DNA of 64,000 bases, taken from the NCBI GenBank assembly GCA_900555635.1, contig USLU01000019.1, positions 16,774 to 80,773 of the forward strand, read 5' to 3'. The position numbers and the translations under genes are program-made. Below the pieces are notes generated by a model. That model ran no database searches. It was not told the origin of the DNA and saw nothing but the letters and a program-made list of their open reading frames with translations. The stretch is from an uncultured Bacteroides sp. (GTDB lineage: Bacteria > Bacteroidota > Bacteroidia > Bacteroidales > Bacteroidaceae). This document shows, one piece after another, positions 16,959 through 24,677 of this stretch. Each line of letters begins with the position of its first letter. The first letter of the stretch is position 1.

Positions 16959-18209
16959 TTACTTGCAGTTTATGGTTAGAATCTCATTGATATCAGTAGT
17001 ATAACGCTGTGAGAGTTGTTCTTGTTTAAGTTTCCAATCCCGGCCATTACCTTGTACTGCCAGTTTCACGAGTTGTCTGTGCTCGCCGTTTACTTTATCA
17101 ATAGCTTGCATTAGCTTTTCTCGCTTTTCCCGATCTATAGTATCAAATAATCCAAGTTGGGCGCTTGATATAATCTCTGTTATGATAACTCCTGCCTTTT
17201 TGTACTGATACCCCTGTATGAAAATACTTTTCAGCCCTTGAAGTGCATAATGTACTATCTCAAGAGTATCGGAGGTGGGCACCGGTAGTTTGATGACTAT
17301 ATTCTTCCAGTACTGGGGCAAGTCCTCACGGAAGTTGTTTGTATGAATGAACACCATGATAGAGGTTGCGAATGCTTTCTGCTTGCGGAGCTTCTTCGCA
17401 CAGGTTGAAGCGTGAGTAGCGACGGCCTCGCTGAGAGTGTCGATATCCTCTACCATCTTGCCAAAGCTCCGGGAAGTGCAGATTTGCTTCTTTGGTGGTG
17501 GAGCTGCTTCCATTTCTATGCAGGATATTCCCCGTAACTCCTTCCAAGTACGTTCACCTACAACAGTCATGTTCTTACGTACCCATGAGCCGGGTAGTTC
17601 GGTAAAATCGAATGCTGTCTTTACTCCTTCCTTTTCCAACTTGGCTGCTTGCCGGCGTCCGATACCCCAAACATCGCCGATTTCGGTTAACTGCAAGGCT
17701 TTGATACGTTTCTCTTCGGTGTCAATGATGCAGAGGCGGTTATAAGCCGGATATTTCTTGGCAAACTTATTAGCAACTTTTGCAAGTGTCTTGGTAGGAG
17801 CTATACCAAGGCTTACAGGAATGCCCGTACTTTTATATACTTTAGTAACAATGTCTGCTCCGATTCCTTGCAGGTCAGAAATGCCTTCCAAGTTAATGAA
17901 TGCTTCGTCAATGCTGTATATCTCGATTTCGGGAGCCAGTGACGTGAGAATAGACATCACTCTTGCTGACATATCACCATAAAGAGTATAGTTAGATGAG
18001 AATACAGAAATACCATATTTCAATATCTCATCCTTGATCTGATAGGCAGGTGCTCCCATTTTAATACCTAATGCCTTGGCTTCATTGGATCGGGCAATAA
18101 CACATCCATCATTATTTGATAGAACAACGATAGGCTTGCTGTTCAGTGAAGGATTGAATACCCTTTCACAACTGGCATAGAAGTTATTACAGTCCATCAG
18201 ACCAAACAT
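16959..18209 (-). CDS. umuC: Y-family DNA polymerase UmuC
   Basis: Translesion polymerase (catalytic subunit of a PolV-type complex with processed UmuD). The 416-residue protein starts MFGLMDCNNFYASCERVFNP, giving the first metal-binding Asp, and has YSIDEAFINLEG with the catalytic Asp-Glu near residue 105, helix-hairpin-helix elements and a little-finger domain to the C-terminus. The ATG at 18209 overlaps the umuD stop (TAATG), which decides the start. A partly deleted copy of the same gene is at 9019-9240. Confidence 0.95.
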   Translation of the reverse strand: MFGLMDCNNFYASCERVFNPSLNSKPIVVLSNNDGCVIARSNEAKALGIKMGAPAYQIKDEILKYGISVFSSNYTLYGDMSARVMSILTSLAPEIEIYSIDEAFINLEGISDLQGIGADIVTKVYKSTGIPVSLGIAPTKTLAKVANKFAKKYPAYNRLCIIDTEEKRIKALQLTEIGDVWGIGRRQAAKLEKEGVKTAFDFTELPGSWVRKNMTVVGERTWKELRGISCIEMEAAPPPKKQICTSRSFGKMVEDIDTLSEAVATHASTCAKKLRKQKAFATSIMVFIHTNNFREDLPQYWKNIVIKLPVPTSDTLEIVHYALQGLKSIFIQGYQYKKAGVIITEIISSAQLGLFDTIDREKREKLMQAIDKVNGEHRQLVKLAVQGNGRDWKLKQEQLSQRYTTDINEILTINCK

Positions 18210-18646
18210 TATCTTTTCCTCCGATTCTTTTTTATTGTATAGGTAACAATTCCCCATACAATGAAGTCGTTATCTGCGGTTACTTTAATTTTTGGATAAT
18301 CTGGATTGGCTGGGACTAACCATGCTGCATCTGTTTCCAATCGTACACGTTTTACCGTGAATTCTCCATCGATGAAGCATACGGCTAAATCATCATCCAT
18401 CAGTTCGAGAGACTTATCTATAACAAGTATGTCTCCTTCCTCTATTCCTTCATCACGCATTGAATCACCCACTACACGGCCATAGAATGTACTTGCCGGA
18501 TGTTTGACTATCTCCTTGTTCAAGTCGATGGCTTGTTCCATGTAATCTTGAGCAGGACTTGGGAAGCCGGCACGAATACCTTCGTCTGCATATTGCAATG
18601 GAAGGCTGGTTGAAATATCAATGCTATGTATTTCTAAGTTCTTCAT
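18209..18646 (-). CDS. umuD: UmuD-type S24 self-cleaving protein
   Basis: A 145-residue LexA/UmuD-type peptidase that self-cleaves when stimulated by RecA filaments and then activates UmuC. The cleavage site is Ala26-Gly27 (RAGFPSPAQDY). The catalytic Ser62 is in VGDSMRDEG and Lys99 in FTVKR. There is no DNA-binding domain, which separates it from LexA. First gene of a umuD-umuC-SRAP operon; expected SOS control, but I found no clear SOS box. Confidence 0.93.
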   Translation of the reverse strand: MKNLEIHSIDISTSLPLQYADEGIRAGFPSPAQDYMEQAIDLNKEIVKHPASTFYGRVVGDSMRDEGIEEGDILVIDKSLELMDDDLAVCFIDGEFTVKRVRLETDAAWLVPANPDYPKIKVTADNDFIVWGIVTYTIKKNRRKR

Positions 18647-18730
18647 GGCGAAGAAACAAATGAAGTCTGTTTTAGTTATCTAATTTGAATTATTTATGAA
18701 AGGCACTTAAACTGTTTTCATTAGAAGCAG

Positions 18731-18738
18731 TATCTTTG
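18731..18738 (+). promoter_or_regulatory. -7 box TATCTTTG, divergent from umuD
   Basis: TATCTTTG matches TAnnTTTG and lies 15 bases before the ATG at 18754, in the 107-base space between divergent genes. No optimal -33 element is visible. Confidence 0.5.
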
Positions 18739-18753
18739 CTCAAAAGAACACTT

Positions 18754-19047
18754 ATGACTTACGAAGAAGCCCAAACCCTATACAACCGTCTTAAAACTCT
18801 AGCCATTGGTGCACCGGTTAAAGGTCGTCTAATTGAATCCTTATTCATTGGACCTACCGATTGGGAGCAAATGACTGACTTCATGAACCTACGAATTCAG
18901 AAGGGTGATGAAGCCGCTCTGATTGAATTCTCTCATCAGGGAAAGAGCCTTTCAGTATATGGAGTTTCTTCCAGTAAGAATACTGATGAAGTCCCAAAAT
19001 GGGAGATGGCTATAATAGATAATTTTGAGTTATTAATGAGTAATTAA
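18754..19047 (+). CDS. Small conserved-looking protein divergent from umuD
   Basis: A 97-residue soluble protein, MTYEEAQTLYNRLK at its start, with helix-strand alternation and no signal or membrane segment. I do not recognise the family. The start at 18754 was preferred over one at 18736 because the latter lies inside the -7 box. It is divergent from the umuD operon and 49 bases upstream of a nuclease-like gene, so it may be part of the same accessory module. Confidence 0.55.
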   Translation: MTYEEAQTLYNRLKTLAIGAPVKGRLIESLFIGPTDWEQMTDFMNLRIQKGDEAALIEFSHQGKSLSVYGVSSSKNTDEVPKWEMAIIDNFELLMSN

Positions 19048-19096
19048 GGGTAGAGAGGCGAACTTTCTAATAATCTAACAATAAATCGAATACAAG

Positions 19097-20053
19097 ATGA
19101 GTGAAATGAAGATTTTGTTTGCTAATATTGGATGGATGACTAGTTATAATGGTTATTCTAATTCAGATCCAATTAGTAGTGGAGGAAGTTATCCTGCAAA
19201 CTTGAAACATGAGGTATTTAATTTCCAAAATTTGGATGGTTTTCATTATGGATATGTTCAGCCTACTAAAGATGCGATTAATTTGAAACGTATAGATATT
19301 AATTATGATTCAAAATCAAATATGCTTGAAAACGTTCTTGTAATATGGACAGCTAAACATCAAAAAGGTGGTACTTATATTATAGGTTGGTATAATCATG
19401 CAACTGTGTATTCTTCATTTCAAAAAGTAGGAAAAAGAGAATATTGTTTTAACGTAAAAGCAAGAGCTAAAGATTGCATTTTGATCCCAGTTGATAAGAG
19501 AGGTAAATTGATACCTAGAGGTAAAGGGTTTATGGGGCAATCTAATATTTGGTATGCTGATTCTTTAAATGATGATGTGCAAATATTTAAGGAAGATGTC
19601 GTTAAGTATGTAAATGATTATAAACCTTCAAAATCTGTTGAGTCATCAGAAGTAACAGTAGATCCAAATTTGAATAAACGTATAGAAACAGCAGCCATTG
19701 CATATGTTACAAAACAATATGAGTATTTTGGATATAAAATAAAATCAGTTGAAAAGGAAAATAAGGGATGGGATTTAGAAGCAGAAAAAGGGAAAATTAA
19801 GTTAAGGTTAGAGGTTAAAGGAAAATTGCAGAAGGATATTTATATACATATATCCCGGAATGAATATGAAAAAATGAACGATAAAAATAATTTTAATTAT
19901 CGATTATGTGTAGTCACTAATGCTTTATCTAAGGAGCCTATCCTTACCACTTTCATGTGTGAAAATGGAATATGGATTTGTGACGAGAATAAAGAGGTAA
20001 AATTAGATATTGTTCCTCAAGTGGCAGCAATAGCAAGTATTACTAGTCGTTAA
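19097..20053 (+). CDS. DUF3883-type nuclease-like protein with N-terminal reader-like domain
   Basis: A 318-residue protein in two parts. The C-terminal half (about 195-310) matches the DUF3883 pattern: helices with AYVTKQYEYFGY, then GWDLEAE with Asp226 and LEVKGK with Glu239-x-Lys241, an apparent PD-(D/E)xK nuclease core. The N-terminal half (about 5-155) contains IIGWYNHATVY and GQSNIWYAD, aromatic-rich stretches suggestive of a ligand- or modified-base-reading domain; this is inference. I suspect a modification-dependent or other defence nuclease. It is more AT-rich than chromosomal neighbours and ends in a strong terminator. Confidence 0.6.
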   Translation: MSEMKILFANIGWMTSYNGYSNSDPISSGGSYPANLKHEVFNFQNLDGFHYGYVQPTKDAINLKRIDINYDSKSNMLENVLVIWTAKHQKGGTYIIGWYNHATVYSSFQKVGKREYCFNVKARAKDCILIPVDKRGKLIPRGKGFMGQSNIWYADSLNDDVQIFKEDVVKYVNDYKPSKSVESSEVTVDPNLNKRIETAAIAYVTKQYEYFGYKIKSVEKENKGWDLEAEKGKIKLRLEVKGKLQKDIYIHISRNEYEKMNDKNNFNYRLCVVTNALSKEPILTTFMCENGIWICDENKEVKLDIVPQVAAIASITSR

Positions 20054-20058
20054 ATAAA

Positions 20059-20086
20059 ATCCCCGTAGCGGCTCAACTACGGGGAT
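20059..20086 (+). terminator. Terminator after DUF3883 gene
   Basis: ATCCCCGTAG at 20059-20068 pairs perfectly with CTACGGGGAT at 20077-20086 around an 8-base loop, 5 bases after the stop codon. The facing gene on the other strand ends at 20106, so it may serve both. Confidence 0.8.
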
Positions 20087-20105
20087 GGTGTCAAATAACA
20101 AAGTA

Positions 20106-20510
20106 TCAATATGAGATACTAAGTGAGCCTATTTTTTGTGATATATCCTGCAAAGCATTATTGAATGTCCGCAGTTCTTCTTCGGTAAATCGAGCGGGTT
20201 TTCCGTTGACTATATTGCCATTCAGCCTTTGATACAGCCATGCCCGACTCTTATTGAAATACTTCTTTGCCAAGTAGCTTAGTGATACAATCTCTGCAAC
20301 TTCTTGCAATTGTATCTTGATTGCTGTTTCTTCAATAACATCCAGTTCGTTATCAATGTTCTGTAAACGTTCCGAGATGAAGTCCGCTATCACTTTTTTA
20401 TCAGCTTCCGATGTGTAGCGGGAAGCTATATCTTTTACCCTATTGTTGAATTCTGAGGATTCAGTTCCAAACAAGGGGTTTAAAGCTAATAATTCATCTT
20501 TTAGTGCCAT
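20106..20510 (-). CDS. DUF5053-like protein of mobile elements
   Basis: A 134-residue protein resembling DUF5053 proteins, found almost only in Bacteroidales integrative elements. The N-terminal half is helical and acidic; the C-terminal half has a helix-turn-helix-like part with SLSYLAKKYFNKSRAWLYQRLNG, suggesting DNA binding. Downstream of a small coiled-coil gene and sharing its promoter. Possible role in regulation or excision of the element. Confidence 0.6.
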   Translation of the reverse strand: MALKDELLALNPLFGTESSEFNNRVKDIASRYTSEADKKVIADFISERLQNIDNELDVIEETAIKIQLQEVAEIVSLSYLAKKYFNKSRAWLYQRLNGNIVNGKPARFTEEELRTFNNALQDISQKIGSLSISY

Positions 20511-20551
20511 ATATTTAGTTATTATGCCCTCCCTGATGGGAGGGACTTGTT

Positions 20552-20734
20552 TTACTTCTTTTTTTCTAACTCTTTCAGGATTTTGTCGATTGTTAGTATT
20601 CGATCCAATCGTTTATCAATCTCCTTTTCTTGGTTAGTTCCAGTGACTTCGGATATAAACCTTAGCTGGTCTAACTCTTTTTTGAGGAATGCTCGTTGAA
20701 TAAGCAAGTCCTTCTTGATTTGTTCGTTACTCAT
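20552..20734 (-). CDS. Small coiled-coil protein
   Basis: A 60-residue highly charged helical protein, beginning MSNEQIKKDLLIQRAFLKKE and ending ILKELEKKK, predicted to be mostly coiled coil. It has a canonical promoter 28 bases upstream, which supports it as real. First gene of a two-gene unit with the DUF5053-like gene. Family not recognised. Confidence 0.5.
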   Translation of the reverse strand: MSNEQIKKDLLIQRAFLKKELDQLRFISEVTGTNQEKEIDKRLDRILTIDKILKELEKKK

Positions 20735-20761
20735 ATTACTTACTTTTGTTATTTGACATTA

Positions 20762-20792
20762 CAAAGATAATAATCATTTGGTTATTATCAAA
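20762..20792 (-). promoter_or_regulatory. Canonical promoter for the DUF5053 operon
   Basis: On the reverse strand TTTG (20792-20789) is followed after 19 bases by TATCTTTG (20769-20762), an ideal Bacteroidales promoter. A forward-strand TACTTTTG at 20741-20748 with TTTG at 20719-20722 partly faces it. Confidence 0.75.
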
Positions 20793-20832
20793 ATATTACA
20801 TACATTATTTTTCTCTTTTCATATATTTTCTC

Positions 20833-21001
20833 CATCTTTGTACTGCGTTACATATTTTTTTAACAGACGTAGTTGAAACCGGCTGTTAAGCTACGGGCAG
20901 ATTAAATGTCCGTAGCTTCTTCATATACGGTTCCGACCCCCGTGAGATAGCTTAATGGCATCCTGTACTCTCTACGTCTGTAGTTCAAAGTATGTAACGC
21001 A
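20833..21001 (+). ncRNA. Structured RNA or 5' leader with nested long-range pairing
   Basis: A near-consensus -7 box CATCTTTG (20833-20840) precedes a region with nested complementarity. TGCGTTACATA at 20844-20854 pairs with TATGTAACGCA at 20991-21001. ACAGACGTAG at 20863-20872 pairs with CTACGTCTGT at 20972-20981. Inside is a 12-bp hairpin with one wobble pair, arms 20888-20899 and 20907-20918. A competing helix is possible between TTAACAG (20860-20866) and CTGTTAA (20883-20889). The structure lies just before a small gene at 21050. I cannot tell an independent RNA from a regulatory leader or a recombination site. Confidence 0.55.
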
Positions 21002-21049
21002 ACGGGAAAGCGGAATCGTTCTCTTTTTCGCTACCAATCCGGTTACGTT

Positions 21050-21259
21050 ATGGAAAAGCAAAACTCATCTTCTCCGAAACTCACAAAAGACTTTGTTGGC
21101 TATGGTCACTACAAACTAACTGTTACATATCCTGATTATGTGAAAACCGCAATAACAGGAAATATGGACCTGATAGACCGACTGAATTCTGACTTTGAGA
21201 AGGAGAGGGAAGAGGCTACTACTGAAGCAATAGCCTTTGTTCAGGAACAATCACTTTAG
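21050..21259 (+). CDS. Small protein adjacent to integrase
   Basis: A 69-residue soluble protein, with GHYKLTVTYPDYVK and an acidic C-terminal helix. Its last 9 bases overlap the end of the convergent integrase gene. It follows the structured leader by 48 bases. Family not recognised; small genes of this type beside integrases are often of element origin. Confidence 0.5.
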   Translation: MEKQNSSSPKLTKDFVGYGHYKLTVTYPDYVKTAITGNMDLIDRLNSDFEKEREEATTEAIAFVQEQSL

Positions 21260-22423
21260 TCCATCAAGAATTTTTCTGATAGCTTCATCTGCATGCCTAC
21301 GCATAATTTTTACGTAATTGAAGATGGGGCGGTTTGTCTTCATGCTTTGACCGATACAATACTCCAATATCTCAAGTGAAATACCCAATTCAAAGCCATG
21401 CTGCACAAATGATTTTCTAGCTGAATAATATACTACTCGTTTCCTGATCCCGGCAGTTTTAGAAAGCTCATCCATCTTGCGTGATACTACCGAATAGCAT
21501 TGACCGAATGTTTTGTACTTTCCAAAAATTAGCTTACCATTTTTCTGTATATACTTCACTATAATTTCTCTAGCTTCCGGTTGAATGGAGAATGCTGTTT
21601 TACTTTCTCCGTGCTTTTTATTTTTGGTTTTCCTACGATAAAACTCAATCCAATCTTTACGAAAATCAATTTCAAGCATATCTACAAGATTGATCCCCCC
21701 TAAATAATAGGATAACATGAATATATCTCTTACTATACCTATATTATATTTAGTAATTTCCATGTCCCGGATTGCCTTTATTTCATTTACCGTTAAGTCT
21801 AATTCGCGAATATTCGCGGTTGGCATTCGGCAAAATTCAAATGGATCAATCTCATACTTTACCATATTATGTTTTTTGGCATAATTGATTATTACTTTGA
21901 GAAGTGTCATATATATTTTGATAGTAGTAGGAGAGAGTCCTTTTTCTTCCAAGTCTATTTCAAAGTGCTTAATATTTCGAGGGTTTATCATTGATAGTAA
22001 TAAGTCCCCTTGTGATTTTATAAACGATTGGCATGCTAACCGATAGAGTTTTTCTGATTTGCTCCGCTTCTCCTCAGCTAACTCTGATAAATATGCATTC
22101 ATTGCGATAGAAAATTTAGCATTGGTATAATCTTTATTTCTAATGATTATCTCTCTAAGCTCTGAACATGAATATACATCTGCATCGTAAATGCTATCAA
22201 TCACCTTTTGATAATGATTGAGCAAATTTCGAAGTTTGACATTGATTGCAGATGCTTCAGGGTGGTTGATTACTTGCCCATCTTTGAACTGAGCCATATC
22301 ATTGATGATACAGTTAGTGGGGATGTATCTTGTACCGGAGTTATGCGACAAAGATATTCTGATCTTGTGCTTCCCACTTGTAAGCACTTTCGCAGGTACG
22401 ATGCAAAGTTTTAAAGTTGCCAT
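21251..22423 (-). CDS. Tyrosine site-specific recombinase (integrase)
   Basis: A 390-residue phage-type integrase of the Bacteroidales group: N-terminal arm-binding domain (to about 100), SAM-like core-binding domain (about 105-205), and C-terminal catalytic domain. Visible active-site residues are Arg336 (YYSARKSF) and the nucleophile Tyr370 (FNYV). The residue three before Arg336 is Tyr rather than the usual His, and the first catalytic Arg is not obvious in the LGGINLVDML segment, as in some IntDOT-like enzymes. The ATG at 22423 was chosen because the 27 upstream residues overlap repeated DNA. It probably moved the accessory DNA to its left. Confidence 0.9.
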   Translation of the reverse strand: MATLKLCIVPAKVLTSGKHKIRISLSHNSGTRYIPTNCIINDMAQFKDGQVINHPEASAINVKLRNLLNHYQKVIDSIYDADVYSCSELREIIIRNKDYTNAKFSIAMNAYLSELAEEKRSKSEKLYRLACQSFIKSQGDLLLSMINPRNIKHFEIDLEEKGLSPTTIKIYMTLLKVIINYAKKHNMVKYEIDPFEFCRMPTANIRELDLTVNEIKAIRDMEITKYNIGIVRDIFMLSYYLGGINLVDMLEIDFRKDWIEFYRRKTKNKKHGESKTAFSIQPEAREIIVKYIQKNGKLIFGKYKTFGQCYSVVSRKMDELSKTAGIRKRVVYYSARKSFVQHGFELGISLEILEYCIGQSMKTNRPIFNYVKIMRRHADEAIRKILDGLK

Positions 22424-22470
22424 AGTTCTTGTTATTTTTATTTGCGACAATTTGACTACCCAAAATGGAC

Positions 22471-22491
22471 GTCCGACAATAGTCCGACAAT
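22471..22491. repeat. Tandem GTCCGACAAT repeats upstream of integrase
   Basis: Two identical 10-base copies at 22471-22480 and 22482-22491 are separated by one base, 48 bases upstream of the integrase start. Spacing is one helical turn, suitable for two protein protomers, so arm-type integrase sites or an operator are plausible. Confidence 0.6.
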
Positions 22492-22562
22492 CATTTTTTG
22501 CCACCTGCTGCGAAAAGTTGGAAAAGTGTGTTTTTTGTAAGTGCTTGATAATGCATAAATAA

Positions 22563-22664
22563 AAGCACTTCCAACGTTCGCTTACGGAGGAAGTGCTTCA
22601 CACAAAAACTAAACTAGACTTAACTAAACTATTCTATTGGGGGAGTTTCACAACTCCTATCTGT
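22563..22664 (-). ncRNA. Candidate small RNA of about 100 nt next to the integrase
   Basis: On the reverse strand a -7 box TACCTTTG (22678-22671) would start transcription near 22664. The first hairpin pairs GGAGTT and AACTCC around a 4-base loop (22642-22657). The unit ends in a perfect 10-bp stem (arms 22563-22572 and 22589-22598) followed on that strand by TTTTATTT, a typical terminator. There is no sizeable ORF. It could be a chromosomal small RNA whose 3' end is the integration site, or an attenuated integrase leader. Confidence 0.5.
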
Positions 22665-22761
22665 TCGATGCAAAGGTAAAAAAACATCTTTTAATATGCA
22701 ATAGGATTCTGTAATAAAAATGATAGAATTATTAATTTTATCAATGGATTTGAAGTGACTC

Positions 22762-23463
22762 TTAACTCCTTTTATCTAAAAACTCCTGAAACGACTGTTT
22801 GTAGCTGTCACTTATCGGGATATAGTTTTTGCCGAAAACAATACGGCCACGGTCAATTATGCGTATCTTATCTTTCTGAACGATATAGGAACGATGTACA
22901 CGCATAAAACGTGAGGAGGGCAGAAGATCTTCCATTGCCTTCATACTCATCAACGATAAGATGGGCTTTGCGACATCTTCTTCGTAGATTTTGATGTAGT
23001 CTTTAAGACCTTCTATGTATAGGATTTTCTTTAATTCAATTTGTACTAATTTGTAGTCACTCTTTACGAAAACACTTTGTATTTCCTCCTTGGGTTGCTG
23101 AGATAGTTCAAACCATTGAACGGCTTTGTTGGCAGCTTGCAAAAAATCAACATAAGAGATGGGTTTCAATAGATAATCTAACGCATTGACTTTGTATCCG
23201 TCTATGGCATATTGCTCAAAGGCGGTGGTGAAGATTATGCGAGTAGTGGGCATTACCATTTTTGAATATTCCAATCCGTTGAGCTCCGGCATTTGAATAT
23301 CAAGAAAAAGCAGGTCAATTTGCTTATCGGGCAATTCTTTCATTGCTTGCACGGCACTGGAGTATTTTCCCTCTAGCGAAAGGAATGGCGTTTTATTGAC
23401 ATAGCTTTCCATCAGGCTCAAAGCTAAAGGTTCATCGTCTACGATTGCACATTTCAGATTCAT
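22762..23463 (-). CDS. LytTR-type response regulator
   Basis: A 233-residue regulator with an N-terminal receiver domain (phospho-acceptor Asp in LLFLDIQMPELNG, near residue 55) and a C-terminal LytTR DNA-binding domain (MRVHRSYIVQKDKI near residue 190). It is the partner of the histidine kinase encoded 54 bases upstream. The pair is downstream of a MacAB-TolC-type exporter operon and may regulate it, an inference from position. Confidence 0.92.
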   Translation of the reverse strand: MNLKCAIVDDEPLALSLMESYVNKTPFLSLEGKYSSAVQAMKELPDKQIDLLFLDIQMPELNGLEYSKMVMPTTRIIFTTAFEQYAIDGYKVNALDYLLKPISYVDFLQAANKAVQWFELSQQPKEEIQSVFVKSDYKLVQIELKKILYIEGLKDYIKIYEEDVAKPILSLMSMKAMEDLLPSSRFMRVHRSYIVQKDKIRIIDRGRIVFGKNYIPISDSYKQSFQEFLDKRS

Positions 23464-23517
23464 AATAATAGTGATTAGTTATCAGTGATTAGTGATTAGC
23501 GATATGTTTTCAAATCA

Positions 23518-24585
23518 CTAAACGTTAATCACTAAAATTGATTTGTATTCTTTTCCATCTTCGCTTTCTCCCAGCTGCCAGGTAAATTGTCCGGGATAGA
23601 TCAATTCTAAGCGCTTCCGCACCTGTTCCAGTCCAATGCCGCTTCCGCTTTTATCTGTTTGACTTTTGGGGTGGAAGCTGTTGGTTATTTCACAGCGTAC
23701 CTCTCCGGGACTTTCGCTGAAGCGGATGCGGATGAAACTGGGTTCGGTAGGTGAGATGCCATGTTTAAAAGCATTCTCTATGAGCGAGATGAAAATCAGC
23801 GGAGCTATTTCTGTGTGACTATCCGGATTTACATCAAACTGTGTTTCTACAACAACATGAGATGCCAGACGTATGCGCATTAATTCAATGTAATTGCGGA
23901 TAAAGTCCATCTCTTTGTCGAGCGTAACAAAGTTTTGCTGATTATCATACAGCACATGGCGGAGCAGACGACTCAAATCCTGCACGGCAGCCTGTGCTTT
24001 GTCTGTATCGAAAGCAATCAACGCATAGATATTGTTTAGTGTATTAAGCAAGAAATGTGGGTTGAGCTGATTACGTAAATTCTTCAGTTCAGCTTCTGTA
24101 CGGCTTTTTTCCGCTTCACGACGGGCTGCGTCCATCTGCACCCAACGTCCGCTCATCTTGATAGCGGCACTTAATCCTACTGTCAGTATCATAGAAAATA
24201 TATCGCGCATAATAAAGATCCATTTGGGAGGTCCCTTGTGTCTTTCTCCATTTCCGACTACATCTTTCACATAATTGTGGAATGCATACTCTTGCCACAG
24301 ATGAGCACCGGCTGCAATGCAGATTATCAGACCTGTATTCAATAACAAATATTGCTTGATACGTCCCTCGAACAAATAGCGGGGAATCAGGAAGAAATAG
24401 TTGACATAGAATACTATGAGAAATGAGAGAGGGATTATGCTACCATGACGCAGATAATCCATCCATGTAATGTTGAAACCACTACGACTCATCATCAGGA
24501 AGGGGAATCCGAATACGATTCCCCACCCAATGATATGCGTCAGAATTTCAACAAGGCGTGATTGAGAATTGGGCACTTGTTTCAT
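23518..24585 (-). CDS. LytS/YehU-type sensor histidine kinase
   Basis: A 355-residue inner-membrane kinase: four N-terminal membrane helices (about 15-150), a short coiled coil, the His_kinase block NLRNQLNPHFLLNTLNNIYAL with the phosphorylated His, and a GHKL ATPase domain with LIENAFKHG (N box) and SGIGLEQVRKRL (G box). There is no large extracellular sensor domain, so the signal is probably membrane-derived. A -7 box TATCTTTG lies 7 bases upstream (24599-24592, reverse strand). Confidence 0.92.
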   Translation of the reverse strand: MKQVPNSQSRLVEILTHIIGWGIVFGFPFLMMSRSGFNITWMDYLRHGSIIPLSFLIVFYVNYFFLIPRYLFEGRIKQYLLLNTGLIICIAAGAHLWQEYAFHNYVKDVVGNGERHKGPPKWIFIMRDIFSMILTVGLSAAIKMSGRWVQMDAARREAEKSRTEAELKNLRNQLNPHFLLNTLNNIYALIAFDTDKAQAAVQDLSRLLRHVLYDNQQNFVTLDKEMDFIRNYIELMRIRLASHVVVETQFDVNPDSHTEIAPLIFISLIENAFKHGISPTEPSFIRIRFSESPGEVRCEITNSFHPKSQTDKSGSGIGLEQVRKRLELIYPGQFTWQLGESEDGKEYKSILVINV

Positions 24586-24591
24586 ATATTA

Positions 24592-24599
24592 CAAAGATA
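24592..24599 (-). promoter_or_regulatory. -7 box TATCTTTG before the kinase gene
   Basis: The reverse strand reads TATCTTTG, matching TAnnTTTG, immediately before the kinase start at 24585. It gives the kinase-regulator pair its own promoter, apart from the exporter operon upstream. No TTTG is seen at the ideal -33 position. Confidence 0.45.
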
Positions 24600-24677
24600 A
24601 TTATTTTAGTGATTAGTTATCAGTGATTAGTGATTTGTTTATCGATGAATTACTAACCATTTATCATTAATCACTAT

